A stretch of 64,000 nucleotides of DNA from Polytrichum commune (lineage: Eukaryota > Streptophyta > Polytrichopsida > Polytrichales > Polytrichaceae), in the NCBI GenBank assembly GCA_950295325.1, contig OX485809.1, forward strand, positions 19,546,144 to 19,610,143, in the 5' to 3' direction. Under the pieces are notes generated by a model that ran no database searches, was not told the DNA's origin, and saw only the letters and a list, made by a program, of their open reading frames with translations. How positions within the stretch are numbered: the stretch's first letter is position 1; every line of letters starts with the position of its first letter. Positions 12,496-26,500 of this stretch are shown in pieces. The position numbers and the translations under genes are program-made.

Positions 12496-12982
12496 GGGCC
12501 ACTTCACACACGAGCCAAGAGCCGTGACCATGAAAGTGTGAGAGCCCAAAATAAAGCGTCCAAAGGTTGTCCCAAGACACCTCCAAAATCATGTACTGTA
12601 GTCACGGATCCTCAAGTGTAGTGTGAAGTCATACGTGACCAGGCCCTCAACCAAATGTTATTTCAATAAATTCCTATTCATGCGGGTTCTCGCACATGAT
12701 AAAGTAGAATAAATCAACAGTTATGAGCGTTTGGAGTGCCATGATCTCCCGGTTTTGGGTTAGACCTACCTCCAAGAAGTGGTTTTTGAAAATAATCCAA
12801 GTGACCATGAAACATGATCCATTGGATACCATGTAGACTTAACATCCATCTTGCATTCACATACTCCATTGGTCCCTCGAGCGTAGTGTGAAGCGAACTT
12901 GGACCGGCTCCACCTTTTCCACCAATGAGAGTGCTTGAAGTGTAATGGTCACGGGCTCTCAGTCCCGTGTGTGAAGTGGCCC
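12496..12982 (+). mobile_element. Harbinger/Tourist-like MITE, family A copy 3
   Basis: Clean 487-bp copy: GGGCCACTTCACACACGAG at the left, GTGTGTGAAGTGGCCC at the right, and a perfect TAA duplication. It sits inside the right arm of the fold-back element, so it inserted later. Confidence 0.9.
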
Positions 12983-13001
12983 TAAATACAATGTTTTAGT
13001 G

Positions 13002-14668
13002 TAGTTCGAAAGACGTGTTCACATGGCAAGTGTATGCTCTATGTAAGAGGATTCTCAGCTAGAGACCATGGCCCAACAGTGAGTGAGTGAGAGTCAACTT
13101 GACTCTTGAATTTAACTAAATCGGGTCTTAAACGAACACTTTTCTCTTGGCACCCAGTTCTCGTAGGATACTAAGAATCACGCAATTAATGTGAAATAAT
13201 TAGCAAATCCAAAATCATGCATGTAGCCACTTTCCTTGTAAGTTTTCATAGCTTGTATGAATACTCTCGTTCTCATTAAATAATCATATATTTCTTCCCA
13301 ATGATGTTGACTATTGCGTTTAGAATGGTGAACAAATTGATTGCATGTAATTGAATCTCATGTCATCGTGTGTCTTTTTTTTTCCATTCTTTGATTCACA
13401 CCCAACATATTCCACTCAAATGTAAGTGTCCATTTAAGATCAAAATTTGAAGTAGGCACAACTACTTTAGCATTGAAGAGAATAAGGGAGATGGTTATTT
13501 CTCCAACTACATTGATTATCCCAGTTAGTGAGGGTGGGCTAATAGTGAGCTTTGGGAAATCAGTGAAGGTGAGGCTAAATTTCTTCACACAATGAAATTA
13601 GTGCCACCAAACGATCTAGGAAGCATTGTTCATCTCAACAATTTCACTTAAAATAATATGCATGGCAACACCAAAAATTGATAGTACCGGCATTGTTCAT
13701 TGACAAGCATGTGTTCGGATACAATTTTTTTTATCCACTCTACAAGCACCTTAGAGCACGCCATGGTTTTTTGAAATATATGGTAAAATGAGCATGTGTT
13801 CGTGATTTGGTATCACTCAATAAAAAATGCAACCCTCATTAATTTTGAATCTTGGCAAAATAGTGTGTGTTCCGGAAATTGATACCGCATAGCCTAATTG
13901 GGATCTTCAATGTAGCCCATTTTCCCCAGGATATGAAGCATGCAGTTAGTATGAGATGGCTAACATTTTTTGAACGAAGGCCATAGCCACTTTCCTTATA
14001 ATTTTCAAAGCGCCAGATATGAATATCTTGTTCATTACCAAAGTGAAGATTCTTGTGCTCATCGAATAGTCATATAGGTCCCCCCCCCCCCATTATGTTG
14101 ACTATTGAACACAAAATGATTAACATGTTTGGAACACGTAGTCTAATCTTCTTCAAACACATGCCTTTTTGGTATATGTTCTTAGAGCACATAGCACTCA
14201 AATATAGGCATTGATTAAGATAAACAACCATATCATGCCTATCTTGGAGAATAAGAAAGATGGTGCTAAAACAATACATGGAGCATTGAGCTGAGATACT
14301 ATTACTAGATTATAAAAGTAATCAATTGGTAGGGGATTCCAACACACCAAAGTATGTCATATATGAATTACATGTGCAAAAGTTGTTAGAGTTCAAAGTT
14401 TTACTGGTAAATGAGCATGATGTTAAGGCGGTGGATATTCAAGTGGTCAATATGTACCAAATATGCAAGAATTAAGAGTGTTAGTTTTAACACCTTCTGC
14501 CTAATGTGGTTGCTCTTCCTAATTTGCCACTTAGAGTAGAGGCGCTTGTTCCTAATCATGACCCCATCATAATTTATAGATTGCCATAATTCCATAGATT
14601 TTGGGATGATTTTTGTAATTTATTTTTGTGGGTGGTTAAAATAAAGTTCCACGTTTCATAGCTTCTAA
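13002..14668. other. No gene; dispersed repeat family
   Basis: About 13225-13390 and 13980-14180 are diverged copies of each other and of 32095-32290 (TAGCCACTTTSCTTRTAA...AGTGAAGATTCT...TGTTGACT). About 13505-13640 resembles 38995-39100 (GGGTGGGCTAATAGTGA). A poly-C run lies at about 14081. No coding sequence recognised. Confidence 0.55.
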
Positions 14669-15154
14669 GGGTTGGTTTCCATGTAGGCTGCTCACCCACC
14701 AAATTCTAGTGGAAATGTAGATACCAATTATGGGATCTAGAGTAGAGGCACCTATAACCGATCACTTTAAGAGATTTTGCACTAGATTTGGAGTAGTAAA
14801 AGGTGGTGCAACTTTTTCATACGTAGGAAAATAGAAATCGGAAGAGTTGCAAAAAAATGTTAATTTATTCCTTAAATTGGATTTTTTATGAGTTTTTAAA
14901 GCCAAAAGTTGGTTCAAACATACTACCAATGTCTAGAGTCTGCCATAACCGTTCATTCCTCCTCGGTTTAGCACTCAAATCTATGACATGTGTCATGGCA
15001 CTATTAGTTTTGGCCTGATCAAAATTTAGTCCCGACCCGATCAACATTATGGTACCCTATAGATTGCCGATGGGGTCTTGATCATGAACACATGCCTCCA
15101 CAATACATTTCCACTACAATTTGGTGGGTGAGCAACCTACATGGAAATTAACCC
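14669..15154. mobile_element. Harbinger/Tourist-like MITE, family C
   Basis: Long terminal inverted repeats of about 45 bp begin GGGTTGGTTTCCATGTAGG and end CCTACATGGAAATTAACCC, and both include CACCCACC/GGTGGGTG. A perfect TAA duplication flanks the element. A collapsed relative is at about 9353-9440. Confidence 0.88.
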
Positions 15155-15734
15155 TAAGTGGCCAACTTTGGTTATGATATCACTAAGGAAATGATATTGT
15201 CATGACACATGTCCCCAATTTTGAGTGCTAAAGTGAGGAGAACTTTGTCTCAAATGGGTGGTTATTATATACTCTATACATTAATAATGTGTTCATGCCA
15301 ACTTTTGGCTTCAAAAAATCACAAAAATTTCAATCTAAGCCAAAAAAAATACCAAAATTTGCAATCCTCGTGATTTCTATCCTCCTATGTGGGAAAAATT
15401 CCACCGCTTTACACTTCTTTAGATTTGGTGCAAAATCTCTTTAGCGATTGGTTAAGAGCGTCTCTACTCCTCTATATTTGAGTGGTACTCTTTAAGTTCA
15501 AGTATGATGACTTTCCCCTAAATTAATGCGGTGAGTCCAAAAACATCAGTGCCCATGCAGCATGTGTTACACGCACATCCCTATATAGCAATTATAGGCG
15601 GTGGAGAAGATACTAAAATATAGGCAACAATAGTACACAAAAGTGGTCACAAACAACTCTCCACTCATCACCTAGTGTGATTAATAATAAAATATTGATG
15701 TTATTTCATCTATTTATCTATATTTGGCAATTGG

Positions 15735-16055
15735 AAGACTACACTAAATATGATATTTAGTGTAGAGATACACTAAATATGAACAATACACTAAATACCA
15801 CTAACCCTATGAAAGTAAGTAACATTAAATGTAAACTCAAACACTAAATATCATCTATGGTAATATGTGAAAGTTACATGCACGAATTTAGTGTTTAGTA
15901 GGAAAGAGGTGGCAACAAGGAAGGCGGTGGCGGCGCATTTATGTCTAACACTAATTATCAAAGAATTGAAAATTAGTGTTGAGCATAGTAGGTGGTAAAA
16001 CACTAGATCTAATCAAACACTAAATATCATATTTAGCGTAGTCCAAAGCACCAAA
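15735..16055. repeat. CACTAAATAT-type palindromic repeats
   Basis: CACTAAATATGATATTTAGTG and partial copies (CACTAAATATC, ATATTTAGCG) recur about eight times. The same motif family appears at 39300-39720, 48480-48810 and 51805-51855, probably as ends of small non-autonomous elements. Confidence 0.65.
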
Positions 16056-18290
16056 TATGTGTTGTGTGGGTATTTGTATGTCAAAATTATGATGGATCAA
16101 CAAAAGAAGACGTTATATAAAAAGAAGTACCACGTACCTTACCGGACAATCATTTTAAGACAAAACTACTAGTTCAAATGGGATAGTTAGTCTAGAACAA
16201 GGACTATAAAACATGGCGGTAATTATCATGGAAATTATAAATCTAACTTTACGAATGATGGGCCCTCAAGATTAGTGTACCATGTTGAGGGACTGCTATG
16301 TATACATGGGTTCGGATCCCCATAAAGACAACATAAACATTTATAAGAGCCAATGACGATTTAATTGATTGCGACAGACCCTAGTTTTTGCATTAGACCC
16401 ACTTGTTTTGGGTGGCCACACAATATCCAATAGACCTGTGAATATCATCCACTTGTTACCACGTATGACGCCATGAAAAATTTCCATATATTTGAAGTTC
16501 TTTGGTCGTACACGCCCTCAAGGTCTAGTGTAGAGTAAACTTGGACCATCTCCAGCTTCTCGACCAATCACATCATTTGTATATTACAGGTCAAGGGCCC
16601 TCAAGCTCAAGTGTAAAGAAGCTCTGATTTGGACAGAAGCTCGTCATATAGAATTTTGTGTGTTGCTTTACAAAGTATTCACGTACTTGTGCTTGTGCGA
16701 CAATACCAAGTAGCACGAGAAACATCCTTTGAATCAATAACTTTAAACTTCACGTTAACAAAACAATATGTTATGTTGTGTTACACTTGGAACATAACAT
16801 AACATAACATATATGAATTATATGAATCCGACATCTATATTTGAGTGATATGTGTCAATGTTTGTAGTTATGATGGACACCATAAAGACACGTTCAATCA
16901 TGCTTTAACGTGGTTGTCTTTAATGCACCTACTTATAGAATAGAGATTTCAACACATGTCCACCGATATGTTTTCGGGAGCGACACGCGTTGCATGCAAC
17001 AAGTAATTCAATCACAAATTCTAATTGCCAATCATTCCGTTCAGTTTGAGTACATATCCACTATCATGCGGTGGGTTAGGGTCATCTCGGACCAAACATT
17101 GTGACATTCCAAGGTCTCCCAAAAGATTACACTAAGTGGAAATCACAAAATCAATGCCCAACCATGACTTACTTTCAAGAACTTGCACAAGAAAACTTGG
17201 TTTCATCTAGATTCAATGTAATTCTATTGTCCATCCAATGGAGCAAAGTCTTGCTAAAATATTTGTTTCAATGTTGCTCACTACCACCTTTATGCAATAT
17301 TATACTATAATCTTTCACATGCCAACACTTGCACGGCTAGTTGTTTTACTATACATTCCTACTTCCACGATTGTCTAACCCACATGATCAAATTTGTCTA
17401 TTGATTCATGAAGTACACATACAAAATCACCATGATGAATAATTTCTTTTGGGCAAGATTTATGATAATTTGTTTTAGGAGTGCAGAGTTATAAGTTAGA
17501 GCATGATCACACATTGTACACCAAACACTAACACAAAGGGGTGCTAAATAAGGTAACATTCCTTTGAGGAGAGAAGTCCCGTTGTATGTCAAATACATTC
17601 ACTCTATATGAGTAGTATGAAGGATGCGTCTCATGATCAAAACTAATATCTTGCAATACACGAGGCTTTACATAGAATAACTGAAACTAAGATTTTATTT
17701 GGTCAAAGATTATGAGATAATGATAGTGAATTCCCTTATAGAGGAGTTGAAACGCACCCCCTTTAAAAGCTACATAACTTCTTTGCAAGGGCGGAAAGCT
17801 TTAGAGTGAAGAGAGCATCTCTATATCGGTGACGATGAGAATGCATGGGAACCTATTTGTCAAAATTCCCATCTAAATTGATGGTATGAGTATAAAGGTG
17901 ACCAAATCGACAACATGTGAACTACCTAGTGTCAGACTTTTTAATGTTTTCAATATTTCAAAATACCATTCGGATATCAATATCAAGGATTTCACATGTT
18001 TTGATATCATTGAAGTTTGGATGTTTGACAGTATTGATGTTTTTGATACCATCCGGGCCTATATACCGTGCAAGTACCTTCCCACCCAGGTAAAATCACC
18101 ATACAAAGATTCTCTCACCCCAACATACCCACTTAGTATTAATATTTGACTGGTATGCCATAATTCAATACCCATGGGAAGGTTCTCTCATACCATTTTA
18201 TTTTGATGATGATTAAAGACACCCCTGCATTCACCTATATACCAATCCAACATCGGTGTGCACATACTCTCAAGAAAGCAACCGAACCAG
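16056..18290. other. No gene recognised
   Basis: About 16260-16640 is bounded by GGGCCCTCAAG-type motifs and may be a worn MITE. A phrase TTAGGGTCATCTCGGACCA at about 17075 recurs at about 34898. All frames are short and unlike known proteins. Confidence 0.45.
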
Positions 18291-18291
18291 G

Positions 18292-18325
18292 CCACCTCAC
18301 CTCACCTCACCTCACCTCACCTCAC
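18292..18325 (+). repeat. (CTCAC)n microsatellite
   Basis: Six to seven perfect CTCAC units in a row. Confidence 0.9.
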
Positions 18326-18599
18326 TTGAACAAAAGGAATTAACGCACACGAACTTATGTCTCATTCATCCAACATAAAAACCAACATGTTACCTGGAGG
18401 TTACATTGTTTTGTTAATTTGACACTGGAACCATCTTGAGAATCCCTGAATTAGTCTAGCCGAGATCATTCGAGATGAATCAACAACAAACCTAAGCTTA
18501 TAGGAGGTCAAGTTATTAGGTTGGATGGATGACAAGAGGTGAGCTCATGTTTGATAATTCCCTCTCTCCACCGGTACCCTAAACCCCTACCTCACCTTA

Positions 18600-19131
18600 G
18601 GCCCACTTTACACTAGGAGTCGAGGCCAAGGGCCGAGGGAAATCTCGCGATCCTCTTGGTTGCGAGCTTAAGGCCGATCGAAGAGCTTTAGACTAGGAGT
18701 CAATGCCAACAATTAATTGAATACATCAATATATAAAACGTTGGCCTTGAGATGGTCCCCAAGGCACAAAAGGAACCCTCATGGATTGGGGGGATTGGGG
18801 AGATTTTTGAGCATAATCGGTTGAGATCCTAGTGTTTGCAAGTCCAACCGGTTACATGTTAACAACCTTCGGTTTTTCTTTATTATATTGAGGTATATTC
18901 AAAAAATTCCTCTAAAATGATCGGTAATTGTCATACAGTCTTAAACTTCAACCAGTTATTTCTCAAACTCAATCAGTTCATCTGTAACTAACTGCCGGTT
19001 CTCCTTGATCATAGTTGGGGGGCCAACAAAGGACCTTGGGACCAACGAGTACACAAACTTGAGGCCGGTTTGAGCTTCAAAAGCACTCGAATATTGGTTA
19101 AGTTGGCCCCAAGATTAGTGTAAAGCGGCCC
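18600..19131. mobile_element. Harbinger/Tourist-like MITE, family B copy 1
   Basis: The left end GGCCCACTTTACACTAGG and right end TTAGTGTAAAGCGGCCC are inverse to each other, with TTA flanking both sides. Non-coding, about 1.4 kb upstream of the GRDP start codon. Confidence 0.82.
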
Positions 19132-19989
19132 TTATTATGGAGCAACGTCATGGACGAAGTGGGCAGCAGGCAGAAATTAGCGTTGGGCTGCCCGGCTTAA
19201 ACCCCAGTGGGTCCCACTTGCGACAATCGACGGCGCCACTCGTGGGTCCTAAGGGATAACTTACTTACTTAAGATACTTACTTAGGATGAAGGGCGGAAG
19301 TTGGATCGCGGGCGCAATTACAACATGTCAGAGAATCATCCGTCCCATAATTGCCAATGCACTGTTGTCGGGGAGCGAGGGAGGGAGAAAAGGAAAAATT
19401 GAAGGCGAAACCATCGTCGTGACTCGGAGATGGACTCTTGCGCAGTGCAATTGATCTGTAGTTAAGTAGGAAGAACCAACACTGTGCAAGCTAGCTAGGA
19501 GAGATTGAGAAGAATGATGTGAAGGAGATTGATGTGGTTTTCAGTGACGGATATTGTCATCATCATTCATCATGCGTTGTTCTAATTGGATGCACGCTGA
19601 CGGAGGGACGCTCATAGATGAGCGGGGTTTGCTCCGCACTTGGTGCTTTCTTTAGCGGAGCGTAACGAGGGGTGCCTTTAATGGGCTGCTTCTTTGCTAT
19701 TTCGGTGGATCGGTTTTTGTCTCGCTGTCTCCAACTCTAACAGTAGAGAGTAGATGTTACAGATTCTCAATTCATCGACACCTGGGTGTAAGTGAGTAAT
19801 AACATAGGTTTGCTTGACCGTATCGATCCGGTTGGAACTTGTTAGGTAACGGAAGATTGGGTTGTGTTATGTTGTGGTCCATCTCTCGGCGAGAGTTACC
19901 GTTGGAGGCATTGTGTGTTGGTGAGGTGATGTGAGGTGAGGTTGCATTGGGTTGCATTTGGGTTGCTGATCTCATCATCGTGATTTTTG

Positions 19990-20027
<38 letters not shown>

Positions 20028-20529
20028 AGGGGGAGGGGATAAGTTCAGTAGGCTGATGACGCTCATGGTTGCTACTTCGATGCGAAGGAGGAAGCAAGTC
20101 GAGATGCAAGCAAGATGTGGTGAAGGGGGGATTCCTCATCATCAGCTCCTGGAGATGCAAGCATTTGAGTCGAACCTTGTGATGCATCCCAGTGCTGTGG
20201 GGGACAGCCTAGGCAGGAGGAGGAGCTTTTAGGGTGGTTGGTTGGCAATGAAAAAGATGATAGGTATTCTCCAGAGATGGTAGATAAGAGTCGTGGGTTT
20301 ATTGGCACAACAAGATTTCCATGCAAGAAGGCGGACCATAGCATTTCCCTGCATTTCCTTGCATTGCATTGGATTGCATAGCCCTCTCTAAGGAAGGGAA
20401 GGGAGGAAGGCTAATCTACCGGGATGGTAGAGCCGTGGTGGGATTGGCAAAACAAGATCCACATACAAGAAGGGTGACCAGTACATCGCATTTGTATTGC
20501 ATTGCATAGTTCCCTCTTCGGAAGGGAGG
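19132..20529 (+). promoter_or_regulatory. 5' region of the GRDP-like gene
   Basis: This is the only gene-free stretch between the MITE and the GRDP start. Its composition becomes more GC-rich toward the gene. It holds a (GA)n tract, a sequence class often found in plant 5' UTRs and bound by BPC/GAGA factors. I cannot place a TATA box or transcription start with confidence. Confidence 0.45.
19992..20022 (+). repeat. (GA)15 microsatellite in the putative GRDP leader
   Basis: An uninterrupted GA run about 0.5 kb before the start codon, on the coding strand. It may lie in the 5' UTR and influence expression. Confidence 0.9.
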
Positions 20530-23500
20530 ATGGCCGCGGTTCCGGCCAAAGCCATCCTCACACACCCATCGCCACCTGGGCAGCAGCAGCAGGTGCAGCT
20601 GACTACTATAGGGCCATTGGAGCTTCAGATTAGCTATGCGGAGGAACTGAAGGCAGCGCAACGTATCACATTGAGTGTAGATCTAGTGTTAGCAGCGAAG
20701 CGCTTATTGGGGTTCCTTCGCACCATCGACAGCTTGCCATGCCTCCATAGGGGCCCGCTGGTACTTCGTGCCATTCAAAGGTGATCACTCTCTCCATCCA
20801 TCCACCTATGCATCCATACCCCCTTTCAGGTTCAGGAAGGAACGAGGGCAGAGTAGTTCAGATCCCAACAAGATTAGGCGCCATGAGATTAACCCTTGCA
20901 AGATTGGCTAAATCTTCTTTCATTGGAATTTCGTAGTTTCCTGCCCACTTTGGTTTTGTCCAATAGCACTCCGAAACCTTTGTGAACCTTCCCGACATAA
21001 GGGCATAATGATAGATGAGAGTCTCGCTATAAATTGCAGTCATGGTTGAATCCAGAAATTGAGAATTAAAATATTATGCATCAGGGTTTTGAGGGGTTTG
21101 TGGTCTTAGTACTATTCTACATTCAAAGCATTCGAGTATCCTGCCCACTTTGGTTTTGTCCAATAACCCTCTAAACCCTTCCGAACTTTCCGAACATAAG
21201 GGCATATCAATAGCTGAAGCTTGTACGAGCTCTGTGGACAGATTCAATACTGTATCTCTTGCTATAATTGCATTCATGGTTGAATCCAGAAATTGAGAAT
21301 TGACATATTCTATCCCAGAGTTTTGAGGGGTTATCTGGTATTAGTATTCTACATCCATAGCAATGGAGTATCCTTCTGGATTTGTGGTATTCAAGACTCC
21401 ACTAGAAAACCCTCCTTTTAGCTCGTGGCTATACGTTGGGGTCTGAGGTTCAGTTCATCACGTAATTTATTTTGTCAATTGAGCTTTGCATGTCAGGACA
21501 TAAGCCGATATTTCCTTCAGTGCCCTGCAGATTATACCTGAATTTGAATCCTAACCTTACAATCAAGAAGGTGGACTATACAACTAGTCTTGGAATATTT
21601 CTCTGCCTCCTTGGTTTTGAAAGCATTTTGACACAACGATGTGGGTCAGCAGGTACCTGAAGTTTTGGATGCCCTTAGCAGTAGATGCATTAAAATTCGA
21701 TGCACTACTTAACGCAGAGTCGAAGGGAAAATGCCTTCTGCCTCCACTCGATGTGCAGTGGGTGTGGCATTGCCATCGTTTGAATCCGGTTGGTGGAACT
21801 GCACTCTCTAATGCGACTTGTTAGTGTAGTTATTATCTGCAAGAGTTCTAATAACTCTTATTCATGTTGTTTCTCCTGTAAAGAACTGTCTCTTCTTGGT
21901 AAGGTGGACTAGAAAAAAATCCATTCATCTTCTCTCTTATCTGCAAGCACTTTTGCTTGCAAAAATTAGTTCTCTGGTGAACGTTGGTTATCACACAATT
22001 TTGGTTCCTTACAGATTGGCTACAGGGAGTATTGCACCTCAAGGTTTGGAAGGGTGATCGATTTTCCTCTTTTGCCTGATGTCGGCAGTGAATCCTTGGC
22101 TCAAGAGAGGTGTAAGAGATTATGGTCTATTGTTTATCCCAAGGAGCCCTATGATATTATTGCATCTTTCTGGAAGCTCTCTGGGAGTTTTGGCGCCTCC
22201 AATGGTGTATTACCCAATGAAGATTTTGATGGTCTGGACGTTAATGAGCTTGTGGCCTGCATCAACAAGGAGAGTAGTGTTTATTACCAGGTAAGCCCGT
22301 GACCAAGTTTCCTCGTTTTATTGGGTGACTTTGAGGTTTATATATGTTTAGTGTGAGAAAATCCTGTTGCACCACAATGTGTCTCATCGGAGGTGTTGGA
22401 AAGCATTTGAGCATCAATTTTCATAAGAAAACGTGAGTTAGTTACACTATGTGTTGATGGATATAGCACAGGGCCAGCTAGACCCTGAAAGTTAACCCAA
22501 GAGCTTAAAAAATGGCAAGGCAGGGGAAGGTTGGGCAGAAATGCAACTGGATAAAGCTTCTTAAATTGAGCCTGTTAGCAAGTGCCTATCAGGCAGTCAA
22601 TTATTTTTGACAATCTTCAAGGTTCCTATCAAAATACTGGTTGACATAAGGGAAATTGAGGCTAAGTTTTTTGGCAGTGTTTTTAAGGATCTCATACTAC
22701 CCCACAAGCCTGCAAGAGCTCCAACTTCTGATTTATTTTCATGTGCAGTCTTTTGCTATGTCAACCGGATTTGGATATTGTTTGCTGAAGTTGGAAGTGT
22801 GGTGTCCAGGTTTCACAGCCATATATGTGGGAGGATACATTTCTGAATGTTGCGAGGGAGAGATACAAATGCTTTCTGCACATCCTATATAAGGCACAAG
22901 GCAAATTGCTTTGTGTGCCAACCTTTGACATCAATCTCATGTGGCACGCACATCAGGTTCTCATTCCTGGGCATTTTCTCCATATCAATAGTATGAGCTA
23001 TCATGATAGGTTATTATCATGCAGGAGATTTTATATCAGAATGTTGGCATTCACATCGTCATCAGTGCCACTGTGATTCAACTTGGCATTTATTACAAAG
23101 TTCATAGCAACCTCTAGATAAGACTTGCAGTGATATTCAGATTGGTGATTATTTTTCTGACATGTGTATGTGGCAATCTTAGTGCAACTCCCATGGTCAC
23201 TGGAAATTGATTCACTCAGTAAATTGGCTTTCTATGATTTTTTGGCTTTCACATGCTCATTCCACCCAAAAAGACTAAATGTTTTCCAAAACCATATTGA
23301 CAGCAGTTATTGAGAGCAAGGAACCCTCTAAACCCCCACCCTCAATTGTTGAGGTTTAGAGGACTTCAGAGGTTGGTCATCTCTTGCCCTCAATACTTGG
23401 TGGGCAATGAAGGTTTAAACTATATATGGAACATTATGTGTGAGATGAGTATGTAGCATTGGCCCAAAAACTTTGAAAGTTGATCATTGAGAGAAGTCAT

Positions 23501-26500
23501 TTTATAGTGACCATAGGGGTTGCTCTCAATGCAAAAAGCTAACTGTTGCAGATCTCTGTTGTGTTTCACTTCTTTGTGTATGGAGAGGGTAATTCTTGCC
23601 TGCCTTTCACATAGGAATGTTGCAAAAATTCTTGCACTTGTGAATCTCTTTTCAACCCTGACTAGTGGCTTGGGAATGTGTTGTTAACAGCTAGCGCCGG
23701 TAGCTTATGCCAAGGACACGAAGGCCATATTGGGATGTCTTGTTGACTATGATAACCCTCTGGACAGAGGTCCTGGCCCCAAATTAGGGATTGGGTTTGA
23801 AGACACAGTAAGGTTGTGGGAGAGCACTTTTGGGCATCCTTATGTTAGTGCGGGCTCCATGTGCCGAGGATTAAAACCCGTAAATCTATCAGCAGTTCCC
23901 CTGGGGTCAGATGTATCATGCAGCACAGCTTTTCTGGAAAGCATTCCGGCAATTTTACCTTGGGACTTTCGTGTTGCAGATCAAAATACAACCAAGTATC
24001 CTGGTCTTGCACCGAGACATGTCCTGCAGGTGCTGGCAGATGCTACAAACCAATTGATCTGCAGTGAGAAGAAACATACACTTCTCATTGGCTCTTGTTG
24101 GGTTGGATCATAAAAGTCCAAATCACTTGTAACCTTCAGTCTCAAGAAGCATTGAATTTATTTGAATTCTGTGACAAATAAAACATAGTAACTTATTTTG
24201 CAGGTTTCTGTACATGCAGGTTTCTATCTTGATCAAATGTGCTGCCAACATTATACATGTTGGCAGAGCAAATACCGACCTCTTTATTAGACTAAAAGCT
24301 TTGGAATCGCACAAGTTGCTGAAGCTCGAGATGCCGGTGGCCATGTTTACTCAAGACCCCCAGTGGCAAAAACTTTGGCTTCTGCAGTGCGAAGCTCGTA
24401 CAAAAGGGGTGGTGCTGGAGCTGCGGTATCAAGTTGAGGGGTGCCTTCGAAGTTTGCATAAATCAAAACGTGTTGGTGGGGCTCGACTCACGTGGAATGA
24501 TCTCCAAAAAGCCCCGACGCTCTTCCATGAGATTCTCTTCAGCCTTCCTGAAAAACGTTTCAGCCTAGATTCTCACAGGCACCCTCACCAGCTTCGACTT
24601 GGAATCTCCATTACACCTGCTGTCCAGGTGCGCATCATCTGATGGCTATGTCATGTAATCAGATGTGTGTCAGATGCAATTGAATTTTCAGTTCTAGGAA
24701 CTATCCATCCTGGAACTATTCACTTCAAGAAATGAGAAGCTCCGTGGTTTAGATTCCGAAGGCCGTTTACACTACAAAGGTGGTTGTGGTTGTGGTTGTG
24801 GCTGACCACCAAAATCAACCACGATTACAATTTTTCTCATTCACACTTTAGTTTGCATATCCTTGTTGTTGTGGTTGATGGTGCAGCCAGGTTTCTATAT
24901 CACAAGCTAATTCTGGTTTATGTCTTGAATTCTAGGAGAAATTAACATGATTATTTATCCTTGTTGGCCACCTCAACTTTCTCCCTGAACCTTGGCCATG
25001 AATCTCTTTAGTGGTGTCACATGAGCATGAACAACCTCCATATGGGTGATTAACCATCTGGAGTAGTGGGGTTGGTAGGGTAGAGGGTGGTTGTGGTTGT
25101 GGTAAGCTTTCATTATTATGCCTTTTCCATGGAATCAAAATCAAAGAGAGCCAACCACAACCACCATTAATGTTAACGACCCTTGAGTTGGCTATCAACC
25201 ATGGCCAGTTACAATCAGCACACTGAGCTAATGCATGTCAATTGTGGTCAACTGTCCACCAGCAATCAAAAGATTCAAGAGTGTCAACTTCTTAATGTAT
25301 TTCTTCTTCTCCCCTGTTCTTAATGAGTTGCATTACTGCAGGCTCCATATCTGCTGAAGTCCATGCCAGATCGGGTCACAGATGACAGAGGGGCTATGGT
25401 GTCCAATTTGATTTTGCGGTTAAGACGCTATGAACCTCAAGCTGGGCGTTGGATTTCACGAACCGTGCTAAACCATATAGGCAAAGAAATTTTTGTCATC
25501 CGCATAAGGTGAGTGAACATAGGATCTCGCAACTTTCCTAGAGCAATAGGTTGTGTACTGTCTCTGGTTTGTCTTATGGTCGTTGACTCGCTCCACTTGG
25601 TGCGCTTTTTATCGGGATGCGTGGTTAGCCAATAGATGGTAATGTTGAGAAAGTTGTAAAATCATGACTAGAATTGCACTTTTTAACTTGTGGTTCTGGG
25701 GATTGAAGGGCTGCGAAAGGAATATGGAAAAAGAGTGGGGATCGGCCAGTGGGTGTGGACTGGAATGAGCGTGTAATCAATGTCCATGAAGGAGGGTGGA
25801 ACTATGTGGCCAACAGTGTCGGCATTGCTCCAGGTATTTCATAGACTGGCAACCGGGTGGAGATGTGAAATTAATTTTTTGTTTCACATAATTTTAAATC
25901 GATTACTGAAAAATCTAGAAATCTACGACCCCCTTGCGGTAATGATACAACGACTAACCTCAACTATGTAAAAAGCGTTTGTGCAACATCATAAAAATAT
26001 CAGTAAATCTGAGTGTGAGCTTGTCCAGCCCAATTCTAGGTGAATATCATCTGGAAGATCAGAGTCTTGTTGATTTGGTTAATGGGAAATATTGCAACCA
26101 TCCACTCTCTACACTGTAAATGATGGGAACCATATTGCTGTTAATGTATACTGAATTGTATATGTCCAACAGACAAATGTGTTATGAGCTGGGCCCCTAT
26201 CACTATTACCATGGCAAAGGAGGTCTAGTAAAAACATCACCCCTATAGGTTTGTGGTTTGTTCATCTCAAGTGGGTTCCTCCAGACTAATTCGGGGCTTC
26301 TGGTGCTAATTTCGGGGTTAAAGGAATATATATATATATAATAGAATTGCCTGTGCTTACATCTCGGGTAATAGTGGTAGGAGCCCAGCTCACAGAGGTG
26401 GGTGTCTAGCCCTGGCCCAAATTCAATCTCTATTGTGGGCATTTCAACTTTAACCGTCCAGGAGGCCCAGACTGCCTCACTATGCACTAAAATTTTAATA

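Larger units (their letters stand above)
9829..13001. mobile_element. Fold-back element with about 0.49-kb inverted arms
   Basis: About 9829-10325 is the inverse of about 12020-13001, once the nested MITE at 12496-12982 is removed. Matching stretches include TGGTATTTTA with TAAAATACC, and ATCAAACCCA with TGGGTTTGAT. The outermost matched bases are CACTAA on the left and TTAGTG on the right, but the flanks (TTG/TAG) do not give a clean duplication. The inner part holds a GC-rich stretch and a tandem duplication, and no recognised gene. A third, partial arm copy is at about 37745-38010. A CACTA-like non-autonomous or MULE-like element are both possible. Confidence 0.5.
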
